From the NCBI GenBank assembly GCA_008360975.2, contig CM039195.1:14871010-14935009 (forward strand): a stretch of DNA of 64,000 nt, read 5' to 3'. Made by a program: the position numbers and the translations under genes. The notes beneath the pieces are model-generated. The model was not told the DNA's origin, did not search any database, and saw only the letters and a program-made list of their open reading frames with translations. Positions 1 through 19,994 of this stretch are shown in pieces. This DNA is from Lichenostomus cassidix. Lineage: Eukaryota > Chordata > Aves > Passeriformes > Meliphagidae. Numbering within the stretch: the stretch's first letter is position 1; each line of letters opens with the position of its first letter.

Positions 1-600
1 TCCACTGGAATTATGGAATCGCAGAATGGGTTGGCTTGGGAGGAACCTTAAACCTCATCTTACTCCAGCCATGGAACAGGGAGAACCTTCCACTATCCCA
101 GGTTGCTCCAAGCCCTGTCCAGCCTGGCCTTGGATACTTCCAGGGATCCAGGGGCAGCACAGCTTCTCTGGGCAACCTGTGCCAGGGCCTCCCCACCCTC
201 ACAGGGAAGAAATTTTTCCCTAATACCCCATCTTAATTTCTTCCCTTTTAGTTTAAGACTTTCCCCTTGCCCCATCACTACTTTTCCATGTAAAAAATTG
301 CTTTCCCTCTTATAAATAAGTCCCCTTTAGGCACTGGCAGGAGCTCTGAGGTCTCCCTGGAGCCTTTTCTTCTCCAGGTGAACACCCCCAGCTCTCCCAG
401 CCTGGCTCCAGAGCAGAGGAGCTTCAGCCCTTGGAGCATCTCCATGGTCTCCTCTGGACCTGTTCTAACAGATCCACATCTTTCTTGTGCTGACTCCTCC
501 AGAGCTGGACACCAGGGGGGTCTCACATGGGCAGAGCAGAGGGGGAGAATCCTCTTCCTTATGTCCTTACGGCCCTGCACAGCAGGTTCCTCCAGAGCCC
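1..600 (-). mobile_element. CR1 LINE copy, 3' part
   Basis: Reads as the reverse complement of a CR1 3' end. It begins near the terminal repeat (ttatggaatcgcagaatggg). The typical Pro/Ser-coding-like blocks follow, up to the segment reading ctctccatggtctcctctgg. The right edge fades at about 600. It lies in the CAPN15 intron left of the first visible exon. The left edge may be cut by the window. Confidence 0.85.
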
Positions 601-1663
601 AGAGATCCCTGTGCAGGGATGGATCACATCCCAGTCCCCAGCCAGGATGTGGCTGAGGCTGCTGGAATGGTGGCTTCTCTTCAGCTGCACGGGGCAGATG
701 CTCCCATGTGAGAGACCAGGACAGCTATTAGCTGAGAAACACCCTTCTGCAAAAGAGGAGCTGGAGGTGCTAATTGAGGCTCCACAAAGGAAGCATTCAC
801 CTAGGATTGCCACAAAAGAGGAGGTCAGCTACTGGTTTGGTGTGCATAAAGCTAATTTAAATCAGAGCCAGCTTTTGCTGAAATAATTTAATTTAATTTA
901 ATTAACAATAACAAAGAAACACCTGTTCCAATTTCACCCTGTGTTAGACTGAAAAAGCCACCCTTCTCCACTTGGTGAATTCTGTGCTTCCATCCATGAG
1001 GTTAATGCCTGTGGGGTTACCTGCCCTTCTACCCATCCTATTTATTTATTATGCAACAGCTATTGCAAGAGGGCTGGGATGTGGGATACCCTCACTCTGG
1101 AATTGCTTTCCTGGTTGTGGTCTGTCTGAATGCAATTGCAAAAGCTGCCCCTCCCATCCCCCATGGATGTGCCTGGGGGATGGCACAGAGCTGCCAAGCC
1201 CAGCGTGTTCCCTCCGGGACAGGGACAAGGCTCGGGTTGAGGAGTGTTTGTGTGCCAGGTGGCTCCTTGCAGCCTTGCTGTTCACAGGCTTTGCTGCTTC
1301 TGGAGGCAGCCAAGGCCCCCCACAGCCCAGCTTTTAGCACCAGCACAAAGTGTGAGACGGTCCCTGCCCGGGGAGACTCCTGTGAAACAGGGAAAGGCAG
1401 ATTGGAGTCACAGCCCAGAGCTTGGGGCCAGAGAGGTGAGCCCGAGGCAGGGCTGAACGCTGGACCTGAAGCACAAAAAGCATCTCTGCTGCTGCCAGTG
1501 GACACCAGCCCAGTCCTGCTCTCCTGCCAGGCTGGGAAGGGACTGCCCAGGCCAGGCAGGAGGGCTGGGGGCTTTGTTCTCTCTCAGAGGGCAGCGGGAG
1601 GCTCTCCAAGCCAGCCTCCCAAGTGGCTCCAACTGATGCTCTCCTTGCCTTTTGCTCTCACAG
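601..1663 (+). other. CAPN15 intron, no further exon seen
   Basis: No exon with family similarity is seen between the CR1 copy and the acceptor at 1663. A short AT-rich TTTAA-type repeat lies at about 881-905. Long open frames here (for example 1051-1896) cross the splice acceptor and do not resemble calpain. Confidence 0.6.
881..905. repeat. AATTT-type pentanucleotide repeat
   Basis: About four to five tandem taattt units in an otherwise mixed-composition intron. Confidence 0.7.
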
Positions 1664-9490
<7,827 letters not shown>

Positions 9491-9905
9491 CAAAGCGCCT
9501 CCCCATCCCCGCCCCGCTGCCCCTTTCCTGTCACCGAGCCTCTGGCCCGGGGTGCCCCCCGAGCCGCCCGCGCTGAGCCGGAGGGCAGAGCTGCAGGGGC
9601 ACCCCCAGCAGTTTGCCCCACGCCGCGGGGCCGGGGCGAGTTCTCAGGGCCAGCACCAGCCCTGCCCGCTGCCCCCCGCCCTGGCACCGCTGCCCCCACG
9701 CACTTTATGAGAAGCAGCTGGGGGCACGGGGCCATCTCAGGATCCCACCTGCCCTGTACCTGCGCTGGGCCCGGTGCCCTCTGCCCGCCCCGGGGGCTGT
9801 GGGAGAGGGAGGGGCTGGAGGTTGCTGTCAAGGCCCTTCCCAGGCACCATGCTCAGGACTCTGCCCCTTCCTGTGGCGCCAGGGTGCTGGCGCTGCAAAA
9901 AGAAG

Positions 9906-9911
9906 AATATA
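9906..9911 (+). terminator. Possible proximal CAPN15 poly(A) signal AATATA
   Basis: This variant hexamer sits about 415 nt after the stop codon. It is followed by a strikingly GU/CU-rich stretch (gatgtctgtccgtctgtgtg). It would give a short 3' UTR lacking the TG repeat. The variant hexamer alone is weak evidence. Confidence 0.4.
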
Positions 9912-10653
9912 CCTCTGATGTCTGTCCGTCTGTGTGACCCTCCGTCTGTCCCTGGGCCCTTTCCGCTGTCTCATTCCCCCTTTGTCTGCTGCCAGGACCA
10001 ACGTGGCACTGAGGTCGGGCTGGGGGTTGCCAGGGTCACGCTGTCATGGTGCCACCCGTGCCAGGGACCCCCCACCCACCCCACCTATCTTGGATGCCTG
10101 AGCTGGGGGGGAGAGGGCGCAGGGTTGTTGCGGAAAGCTGCTGCTGAGGGGTTTTTGCTGTAATGGGGTGAAACTCAAAGGTTTCACCACTTCCTCCTTG
10201 GCTCTGTGTGGGGAGCGAGGCCTTGGGATGCTGCTCACGGGGGCTGCAGCCCCAGGGCCCCCTCACCCTGTCACACAAGTGTTACTATGCAAAGGCGGCC
10301 GGTGGAAGCAGTGCCTGGAGAGAAGCCATGGCCCAAGCTGGGCTCAGCCCCCCGGGCACTGCCCTGTGGTCCCCCCACCCTGTGCCTATGGCGAGGGGAG
10401 CAGCAGGTACAGACCCGGGGTTGGGGAGCAGTACCCTGCAGTTACCGAGTCCGTATGCTGGGGAGGGGGTGATTCTGGGGGGAAAGTGGAGAGCTCCCTC
10501 CTCCAAAGCCTGAGTGCTGTGGGAGGCAGAGAGCACAAGGTGAGGGCTGCACCTCGGGGTGCTGCTGGCCCCGTGGGTGCTCCGAGGTGGGGGCTGATCA
10601 TGGGGGAGCTGCACCCCACGTTTTCAGGGCATCGTGGCTCTCTGACTTGACAT

Positions 10654-10655
<2 letters not shown>

Positions 10656-10720
<65 letters not shown>
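10656..10720 (+). repeat. TG dinucleotide microsatellite in CAPN15 3' UTR
   Basis: About 32 uninterrupted GT units within the transcribed 3' UTR. Length variation between individuals is likely. Open frames translating as alternating Val/Cys or Thr/His here are artefacts of the repeat. Confidence 0.97.
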
Positions 10721-10722
<2 letters not shown>

Positions 10723-11255
10723 GGGGGTCCCCTGTGAACCTTCTCCTTCCTGAGCTGTGTGGACCTGCAGCCGGGGGGGCAGGATGGGCAATGCTGGACC
10801 CTGTTCTGGTGGGGACTATGCGGGGGGGTCCTGGACCCCAAATCCTGCACCCCAAACCCTGCACCAGCAGCTGGGCTGGGCAAAGGGTGCAGGGGGCTCT
10901 GCCCAGCCTGTCCTTCTGTGTCCCCCGGGGATTGGGGGTGGCAGGAGGTGTGGTCTGTCCTGGCACCCTCCCAGCCCCCTCAGCCAGAGCTGCTGAGCCA
11001 AGCTCTGTCCGTATTTTTGTTTGTCGATCTGTTTTCTCTCTTTCCAGCTCCTTCCTCCTTGGGATGATTTGTCCTTCACTTTTTTTTCTTCCTCTCTCTT
11101 TCTGTCTTTCTGAGCTGTGAATATTTTTAACCCTGTAAATACTGTCCAGCTCTTCAGAATCATAGGATATTTTATCAATTGTAAATCAAATCAGTAATCT
11201 CTGTATGATATGAATTATCCATGGGTGGTTTTCAAACTCAGGTTCTGACGGACCA

Positions 11256-11261
11256 AATAAA
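11256..11261 (+). terminator. Distal CAPN15 poly(A) signal AATAAA
   Basis: A canonical hexamer is followed within 30 nt by a U/GU-rich stretch (aagttttgttttttactg, then gtggttttgctgtgg). This is the expected arrangement for cleavage and polyadenylation. Confidence 0.8.
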
Positions 11262-11289
11262 GTTTTGTTTTTTACTGAAGCTGCGTGGT

Positions 11290-13124
11290 TTTGCTGTGGA
11301 AGGGACGATAGGGATAAGGGGACAGGTTTGGGGGTCAAAGCAATGGGTCTTGAAGGCATTTCCACGGAGCAGGCGATGTGCTGGAGGGAGAGCTGAGCAC
11401 CCAAAAATGGAGGAATTTGAGTTTAGAAGTTGTTAAGCTGCACTTTGGGGTGCGGGAGCGCAGAAAGGGGCAGAAATAAAGCAAAATAAAAGCAAAATCC
11501 GGAAATTCCCATGAAATGAGCGCTGTCCTCTGGCAGGGCCGAGCAGGGCTGTGCCGTGGCCGGGAGAGGGCACCCACCATCCATCCGCCTGGGCGCGCTC
11601 CCGCTCCTCCTGCCTCAGTTTCCCCACCCGCTCCGTGCCGGGCAGCGCGATGGCCGTGCCCGCTGCATCCCCGGCACCGTGCCCAGGCTGGGCATGCGGG
11701 AGCAGCTCTGCCTCCACGCAGCACCCAGGGCAGCACCCCTGCTCCCTGTCGTGCCGTTTGTCCGGCGGCGAGGCCGCCTGGCGCGGGGAGAACTTTCCGG
11801 CTGAGCGGAGGCGGCCGGCTGCCAGCCCGCTCTCCCCCGGGGTGGGCACCTTGAGACCAGTAGGGAGAGACAGAAGGAGAGGATTTCGGTCTTTCTTACA
11901 GCAACTTGTAATAGATTTTTCCGGGCGAAACATCTTTGCATTCAGGAGGCCCTGTCACAAGCCATCAACCTCAGCCAGGGAGAAACAGATGGAGAGTTAA
12001 TTTTGGCGGGGAGGGCACTGCCACGCTCCCTCCTCTCCCTCAGTCTGTTCAGGGAGAGGAGCCGGGTTTAACCCTCGCGGCCGTGCACCCCCTCGCTGCT
12101 CCCTCCCGGCGATCCCGGTGGCTTGTGGGGCCACCACGGGTCCCTCTGCCCCTGTCTGTGCTGCTCAGTGCCAAGGACACGCTGGGACATCTCAGCCCGG
12201 TGACCTGGTGGTGGCCCTTGTCGTGATGACCAGCCCAGGTGGGTGATCGTGTCCTGCCTTCCCACGGCCACAGTTCTCTTGGAGCCATGTCCTGGTGAGC
12301 CCCATGCCTGCCAACGCACTGGGAGCAAATCCTGCCAAGCCAGGAGCTTGGCACGGCAGTGCCCAGTGCAGCCGGGGGCATTCGGATGGGCTGGTGGGTG
12401 CAGGGGATGCCATCTCCCAGGAGCAGGCACGTGGGTGGCAGTGGAGAGCAATGATTCTGCCTGGACACTCTAGGAGCCCTCAGAACACCCCCGACATCAC
12501 TGACTGGGCTGAGAGCTGCAGTGTAGCCATGGAAGGGGTGGAGGTGAAATCAGCCCCTAATTGTGCCCAATTCCCAAGGGCTGAGGCAGCATTAACTGTT
12601 TCATAATTACAAATAATCGTGTGGCAAAAGATAAAATTGTATTTGACACATCAGCTCTGGAGGAGGGTGTTTTGTCAGGAAATTTGTCATCCTTTGGCTG
12701 TGTCAGTCTTAAGCCTGAGGTCTGAAGGGGGAGATGGGGATGGGCAGAAGGAGCAGCAGGTCAAGGGAAGGATGGATGGAAGGGAAGGATGGACAGCAGG
12801 ACACCGTGGAGGGGAGAGGGAGCAGTGCGGTGGTAGTGAGCCATGTGAAAAGCAGAGGCACAGGTGTGTGACAGCTGAGGCAGGGAGCAGGCAGGGGCTG
12901 TATCACCGCCCTGTGACACCTCACTCAAGGGGCTGTGGCTGCAAAAATGACAGCACAAGTCACCCCAGGGATGTCCTCACACCAGCTCATCTGGTGGGAC
13001 AGTGTGACCAGGGCAGGCTGCCAGGGCCATGTGATCTCATCCCACTGCTGCTGTCCTGCTGGTCCCCTCCACGAGCAGCGCTAGAGCTGCTCCTCCCTGG
13101 GCACACACAAGGGTGCTCGGGCAG
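11290..13124. other. Intergenic: CpG-rich block plus AT-rich candidate elements
   Basis: No coding gene seen. A CpG-dense stretch covers about 11540-11860. AT-rich, homeobox-site-like blocks lie at about 11880-12005 and 12590-12720. Open frames here come from GC richness and do not resemble known families. Confidence 0.55.
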
Positions 13125-13305
13125 GTGAAGGTGAAGGGTGGCGAGGCCCTGGCACAGGTGTCCAGAGAAGCTGGACTGCTTCTGATGGCTACTCCATCCC
13201 TGGAATCGTCCAAGGCCAGGTTAGATGGGGCTTGGTGTCCTCTGCCAGGGGGTGGAACTGGATTGTCTGCAGTGTCCTTCCAAGCCAAACCATTCCACGA
13301 TTCTC
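13125..13305 (+). mobile_element. CR1 fragment, 3' end
   Basis: Recognisable sense-strand CR1 3' sequence. The 'gcgaggccctggcacaggtg' block is followed by 'ccatccctggaatcgtccaa', then 'gtccttccaagccaaaccat' and a decayed terminal 'ccacgattct'. Confidence 0.82.
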
Positions 13306-13399
13306 TAAGGCAGTCACCATCCCATCAGCACGGTCGCCACCCCTGACCTGCTGAGCCCGGCAAATAGCTCCCGAGGGCAGAGGTGGGAATGTGGGTCCT

Positions 13400-14060
13400 C
13401 GCTGTGGGATCCGGCTGGGCTCTGGCCGCTCGTCACGCCCTGGCACTGCCGGGACCCCGCGGCTGCGCCGGGGCTGCTCGGGGAGGAGGCATGTCAGGGA
13501 GCGAGGGCTCGAGCGCTCTCTGTGATTCACTCTGACTATAATGGGAGCTGCTGGTGAATATTTTATGGCTCCCACAGGGCAGATAGAACATATTGTGCAT
13601 TTTACGCCACAAATCTCCGCCTGGAGACAGAGGGAAGCTTAAAAAAGAGCAGCACCAGCACTGCGCCGGGTTGGAGGGGGGCAGAGCCGCAGCGCCGGTG
13701 CCAGCGTGGGGATGGCAAGGATGTCGTTGCTCACCTCTGTCAGACTCCCCGAGGGTGCCGATGGGTGGCCTAAGCCGAGCACCGGCCCGGGCACGGGGGA
13801 TGCTCTGCAGCCGCAGGACCAGGCTGCGGTGGGTGGCTGCGGCGGCTGCGGCCGCTGCCCCGGGCCAGGCCTGGCAGCTCTGCGGCTCTGCGGCGCAGGC
13901 GAAGTGCTTTGCCCGGGGCTGAGCCCTGCAGGAGGGTCCCTGCCTGCGCCCCGGCCTGCCTTTCCCTTCGTCAATAATGCAGCCCCTGCCCCGGGCGCCC
14001 GCCGGCGCTGCCCGCAATAATGGATCGGGCTGCTAGCGGCCCCCTCCTCATCCTCCGCTG
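13400..14060. promoter_or_regulatory. CpG island with AT-rich core, no gene attached
   Basis: Dense CpG by eye on both sides of an AT-rich core at about 13511-13640. The core includes gactataatgggagctgctg and ttttatgg/ttttacgcc motifs. No convincing ORF or splice structure was found. It could be an unannotated promoter, enhancer or conserved element. The island call is visual, not computed. Confidence 0.5.
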
Positions 14061-17000
14061 CGTCCTGCGCTCTGCCAGGAGCTGGCGAGCCACGGAGGAG
14101 CCTTCACCTGCACCGGCAGCAGCTGTCCAACCTGCAGACTCCCGTGCGGGGTTTTGCCTTGCCTGCAAGGAAGCCCCATCCCCACCCGGGCAGCCCCGGA
14201 GGGAGCGGGTGTCGCTGGGGCCAGGGCTCCCAGCTGGTCACACTCAGGAAGGACACATGGCACGGTCCTCATTGTCACCGTGTGCCAGGAAGGAGGCTCA
14301 GTCTGCGACCCCCAGTCCTGCTGTAGGGCCGTGTGTGTATGGGTGAGCTCGGGGTGCCAGAGTGCTCATTCCTGTGCTTCCCTCGAGCACACTCCGGTGC
14401 CAGACAGGGAAACATTAGGGATCCTGCAGCTGCCTGCACCCGCCTGGGCTGGGCTGGAGCCGGGGGAGGTACCTCAGACCACGGCAGCAGTGGGAAAGAG
14501 GAGGAGGATGCAAACACAGGCACCAGTGGGTCAGGGCCAGCCCTCGGGTGCCACAGTAGTGCCTTTTAACCCCTCACCCAGGAGATCCCCAGCCCCCCCA
14601 CAGCCACCACCCAGCGGGGTGAGGACCTGATGCTTGAGGTCAGTTTCTCCCCCCTTCAGACGGGGGAGAAAACCTCCGAGGTGTGGGTCAGAGCCAGACT
14701 GCCTGGGGAGCCGCTCTGAGCCCCCCGACATGGCCGTGCAGGTTGGGAGGGCACAAGCAGCCACGAGAGAGAGCCAACCTTTGCCCAGTGGCATCACGGA
14801 CCCTCCATCTCCCACATCCCCAGCTCTGATGGGTGAGCAGAGCCCTCCAACATCCCCCCCACCTCCGACTGGGGACACGGCAGAGATGCACCCTGAGGGT
14901 AGGGGTGGAGCTGCTCTGGGGTTCTCACCTGGGGGTCATGGTGGCACATGGCCGGGTGGCTCCACAGCGGGGCTGCCACGGCATCCTGGGGTACCACGCT
15001 GTCCCTCGGCTGGGTGTCCCCAGGGACGAGGCTCAGGGGGTCACCCAGATGGACATGAGGAAGGAGAAGACTTTGCCGGGATGAAGAAGAAGACCCCATC
15101 CCAGGACGGCTCCTCCCTCCTCCTCCTCCTCCTCCTCCCGGGCTCTCTCTCCGAGGGCAGCGGGCTCGCAGGGTCCGGGCAGGCACAGCTGGGGCCGAGC
15201 CGCCCGGGCTGTCACGGGCTGGGCTATCGAATCTGAAAGCAATTAAAGCCATCACCAGCGCTCGCTCGGGGCTGGCTCCAGGCTGCAGGGAACCTGCCAC
15301 AACAGATCATGTGCTCGATGCTGCTGGCCCGAGGACCTGCTCCCACCCGCGCCCCGACACGCACCGGTGCCAGTCCCGCGCGGGGGAGGACGGGCCGGGC
15401 CGGGGCGTGAGGCCACCGTGAGGGGCCACAAGTCAGCCCCGGCAGCCACCTCGCTCCTGATTGCTCTCCATGGGGTTCTGCTGCCCGGGGCTCGGCAGAG
15501 GGGCTCGGCCACCAGCTTTGGCCACCAGCTTTTGTGGTGACGAGGAGCTGACAGTGCTGCGGTGGCTCAAGGGGGTTCCCGTGGGTCCCGGGGAGGGTTT
15601 GCACCCTGCTGCTCTCCCGTGGGCACAGTGGGGCTGGGTGGGCACAGCTGGGAGCTACCTACACCCGTGGATTTTCCCCGCAGAGAGGCCACAGCTCGTG
15701 ACCCACGGCTCGTCCCGCGAGGTGACAGTGGGGACAAGCCCCAGCAGGTCGTATCCTGGGCTGCAGGCAAAAAGCAGCAGACCCCGATTTGGGCAGCTGC
15801 TGGAAGCCGGGTGGGTGATAGAGGGGGGCTGTGGAGGGGCAGCACCCCTCTGTTCTGGGGCGAGGAGGGGGCTCTCCCCAAGCCCCTAGCACCCTGTCAT
15901 TCCCTTTCCCTTTTCCCCATGGAGAACGGTGCCAGGACCCGCTGCCTCCCCACACCATTTTGGGAAATCGGCGGCCGCCTGCCCCACTCCCACGGCTCAG
16001 GGCCTGATCCAGCCTTCCAGGAGCATCTCCCGGAGCTAAACCCACCCCGGTGCTCCCGGCGGGGCGGGGGGTCCCCCCTCCTCGGGCACCGCACAGTTAA
16101 GCAGAAGTTTGCTGGTACGGAAGTTGCACATTGTCTTGAGGCACATTTTCTGTTTTTTCACTTGTGAAATATTTCTGTCAGAACCAGTTAATGTACAAAT
16201 TAGCAGCGGTGGTCTCTCTTACGTCTTCTGACTCACTAATTTGACAGGGGGTGTTTCGGTGGCGGAGCTCGCTCTTGACAGGCAAACGGGAGGTCAGGGA
16301 CCCGCAGGGGGAGGAGGCACGGAGCCGCAGCTTCCCGGGGGTCTTCTCCTTCCTAACCCACCCCACCGCTCCCATTCACTCAGCCCTGGCTGGGGGATTT
16401 AAGCTCGGGTTTGGTGTTTTTTCCCCTCAAACCAAATTTTCCCCCAAAAAGGGCTCTTGTGGCAGATGGGGAGCCCAGGTGTGGGAGGGTTATGCTTTCG
16501 GGGTTCTGCAGGCAAACCCAAGGGATCCAGCATGAGGAGAACACAGACATGGAAAGGGCTCCCTGCATCATGGCTGCACCCTTCACCTCCTCCAGCCTCG
16601 GAATTCAGCTCTGCATTTCAGGATCCCCCCCCACCCCCTCAAGAGCCCCCATCCTTCTGCCATTAGAGAAAAACTAATTGATGCTTCCGTTCTGTGTGCA
16701 CATCATCCCTCCACTCCGGGTTATCGATGAGCCAAGGGGCTGCACAGCTCCCTTCTACTTCTCCATCTGTATCCCTGGGATATTGGTCAGATGGGGAGCC
16801 CAGCACTGCCGGAGCGGCTGAGGGCACCGGCTGTGAGGGGAGCATCCAGAGCTGGCCGTGCCCGGGGGACACAGCCGCGGCGTTGAGCAATGCTCAGGAC
16901 CATGGCATGCAAGCTGTCCCTGGGCCAGCGGCTGCCACGACAGATGGCCCCACGCCGTGCCCGCAGGTCAGCGGCTCTCCGGGCCATGTGCTAAAAACCA

Positions 17001-18224
17001 GCAGCCTCTGCCCGAGCCACCCTCCTCTGGCATCCAGGCACGGCAGCCAGTTGGCCCAGGATGGAGCCGGATGGAGAACAGCACCTCCTGGAGCAGGGGA
17101 AGGAGCCCCAGCAGTGGCTGCTGTCCCCAGCCCTACTCTCCTGGCTGTGCAGCTGCCAGGGGCTGCAAACAAGCCCAGGAAGGTGACCCTGCCTGCGGGA
17201 AGGGCAGCTCCAGGGCACACTGGGGCAAGCCCTCTTTTCCTCATGTCCCCTCTTTCGATTGGTGTTTGCTGAGGGCTTTGTGAGGGGTTCAGTTCATCAA
17301 AATTACTCCTGAAGAAATAACCTCCCCCACTTGCTGGTGTTGCATCCTGTGACCAGCAGCCACCTGTGTGAAGCAGACCCCTGCAAAATCCTCCCTTCCT
17401 GGGGTCAAGCAGGATGCCTGGGTGACCAGATTTGGTTTTTCATCCTGAAGAGTTCTGAGTTGAGGTCTCAAACCAGCCAGACCATGGTCCCCACCTCCTA
17501 TAAGGCTCAGCTCTATTTTCAGAGATTCCATACCCAAAACAGACCCCTGAGATGCTGCCCTGTACCACTGAGACACCAGCAATAGTGAGAAAACTGGTCT
17601 TACATTCCACTGCATAGAAAGTGGCTCAGCCAAGTTTCTTCTAGGAGCCCTTTGGCAGCAGCAGCAGGTCTGGAAAGGAACTGGGAACTCCCACTTCCCT
17701 CTTCTCAGTGGAAAATGGAAGTTTGCTTTCCAGGGATGAATCCATACCCAGCTGGCAGATGAAGCAGTCTACGGTGATGCTGGCAAGAATGCCCAGGTGG
17801 TGCCCACACAGCCCTGAACCATAACACAGAGGGGATCACGATTCTTGAAGGAGCTCAGCTCCAGCATCAGACCCTCCTTGTCACGACATGGCCAACATCA
17901 GCAGGATCCCACCCACCCCAATGCCTGTTGGCAGCTCCATGGAGATATCCCACTCCTGAGAAGTCCCCACTGGCCATGAGCTGGCCTGGAAACCAAATGC
18001 TTCCAACAGGGACAGCTGCCTGCTGCATCTACCACTTCCTAGATGGCTTTTGGCAGGAGGATTTGGACAGAGGACTGGGAGAGATCTATGGAGTGCAGCA
18101 GCAGCTTTCCCTCTCAGCCAGATCCCAGCCTCCTTGGGGCCACCTGAGAGGACACATCATGCCAGGGTGTCAGTGCAACAGAGAGTAGGGATAGTAATTG
18201 CAGAGCAATTGGGTAGTAGAGGAA
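14061..18224. other. Intergenic, no gene recognised
   Basis: GC-rich sequence with a CCT run at 15113-15140 and a CpG-dense patch at about 15150-15420. An AT-richer block at 16100-16250 may be a conserved element. No coding homology, repeat family or structured RNA was recognised. Confidence 0.5.
15113..15140. repeat. CCT/AGG trinucleotide repeat
   Basis: About seven to eight near-perfect TCC units in an otherwise GC-rich segment. Confidence 0.85.
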
Positions 18225-18427
18225 ATTTCATCTCTGTGAAGGTGGTGAGGCCCTGGCACAGGTTTCCCAGAGAAGCTGTGGGTGCCCCTGGACCCCTGGA
18301 AGTGCCCAGGGCCAGGCTGGACGGGGCTTGGAGCCACAAGGGATACTGGAAGGTGTGCCTGCCCATGGCAGGGGATGGAACAAGATGATCTTCAAGGTCA
18401 TTTGCAACCCGAACCATTCCAGGACCC
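18225..18427 (+). mobile_element. CR1 fragment, 3' end
   Basis: Sense-strand CR1: 'ggtggtgaggccctggcaca', 'cagagaagctgtgggtgccc' and 'gatcttcaaggtcatttgca' blocks, ending near 'gaaccattccaggaccc'. The terminal octamers are decayed. Confidence 0.82.
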
Positions 18428-18699
18428 TACAAATGGCTGCCCGTGGCACACACAGTGGCTCAGGGATAGGACTTGTATTGGCTTTTAGGGGTTGCCTGGG
18501 AGCTCCAGTGGGGAATAACCCACCTTCACGAAAGCCTGGTGTGGTTGGAAAGCAGAGACAGGTCAGAGCTGATGGATAACCCAGGGCTGCTGCAGAAACC
18601 TCCCCAAACCCAGCCCCCTGCCAGGGTAAGCGTCTGTCTCTGTCCAGGGTTCCCCAGACCCTCTGCACCCTAAGGTGCCCCGTCAACCCCATGGCTCCA

Positions 18700-18960
18700 A
18701 AAGCATCCATCGCAGCATCCCTGGCACATCCAGCTGCCACCGCGGCCCCAGCATGGCGCTGGCCGTGTCCCAGCAGGGGCAGGGAGCGGGACCGTGGCTG
18801 TCGCACCCCGCGGAGCAGCCGGACTGGTCCCCGGCACGAGGGGCTGCGGGAGCAGCGAGCGCCGAGCTCCAGCCCCGCCGCTGCCTGCGAGGGAGCTGCC
18901 GGATGCAGAGGCGGCAGGGGCGAAACAGCTCAGGCAGCACAAATCGACTGTGACAGCCCC
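18700..18960. promoter_or_regulatory. CpG-rich patch
   Basis: CpG-dense by eye (for example cgagcgccgagctccagcc). It is followed at about 18980-19070 by an AT-richer block containing cgataattactgcc. No ORF of known family. Confidence 0.4.
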
Positions 18961-19994
18961 AGAAAGGCTGAGCCCGGGGGTGCGGAAAAATACAAGTTAG
19001 TTTCCTTTTCCTTACCATATGCTCCCCTTCAGCTGTGGGCGGCACGATAATTACTGCCATCCACCATGCTGGTCTGGCTTGTCACACAGGCTGCCGCCTG
19101 CTTCGCGGCGAGGGCTGAGCCCGGCACAGCCTCCCCGGCCCCACGTGTGTGACACACTGGGATTTGGCTTCCTCGGCCCCAGGTTTGGTCCTTCCCGGCA
19201 CCAGGGGCATCAGCCTGAAGGCAGCAGAGGTGGGGAGTGAAGTGCAGCCCGTCTTCGCTAAGCAGTGTCACCTTGCCCTTGACTTTGGTGTTAGTGTCCC
19301 TTCTCCACCAGTCACCCCCAGCTGTGCTGCAGCCAGGTGTGGACATCTCTGTCCCTCTTCACAGGATACTGCTGGGGTTGTCCCATGCTAGATGCCTTGC
19401 CTGGCTGCTGCGAGACCTCTGGGGACAGCTGCTGCTTGGTCAGATTAAGAGATGAGCTCTGGAGGGCACCCCAGGAGGGAGTCAGGAGGGAGTAGGCTGT
19501 GAGCAGGGGCTTGGAGCAGAACTTCCCCAGAGGCCTTTCCAGTCCCAGGTGTGCTGGGGCTCCATGGGGATGCAGCTGGTGCCAAGAACCATGGCCCTAA
19601 GAATGTACCATCACCCTGGCGTGGGCATCAGCCAGAGCATCCTTCTTTGAGACACCCACCCTTCTGCAGGGCACCCTTCTCCAGTCTGGGGTCTGGCAGG
19701 AGGGCAGTTCTGTGCCCGAACAGCCCCAGGACCATGAGCTCCATACAAAATGGGATGGAGCTCTGCTACAGTCCTTATGAAAGCACCCATGGCAGTGTCC
19801 TCCAGGACTGTGTAGACCAGAAACCTTGAATCATGACTGGTTCTTGGTACCTTCAGAGATGTCTCTCTGGGTCAGGGACACGTTTGTCTTGATCATCACC
19901 CTCCCTGGGCATAGGTCAAAGTGGAACTTCCTTTTCCAGGTAATGCCTGGCATGAACAGAAGCTGCTTCAGTCCCTTCATTGAGGAAGAGAAGG
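18961..19994. other. Intergenic, no gene recognised
   Basis: Apart from the TAATTA-containing block at its left end, no feature could be supported here. Confidence 0.5.

Larger units (their letters stand above)
9491..11285 (+). other. CAPN15: CAPN15 3' untranslated region
   Basis: GC-rich sequence without a credible ORF runs from the TGA to the first canonical AATAAA at 11256. It holds a pure TG dinucleotide repeat (10656-10720) and a late U-rich stretch (about 11070-11130). The exact cleavage position, about 15-25 nt after the signal, is inferred. Confidence 0.75.

Noticed and set aside
26..315. Several short ORFs at the left edge
   Set aside because: They are translations of a reverse-oriented CR1 copy, not genes. 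The same sequence type recurs at 63549-63880.
10386..11120. ORFs containing long Val/Cys or Thr/His alternations
   Set aside because: They are translations of the TG microsatellite and surrounding 3' UTR.
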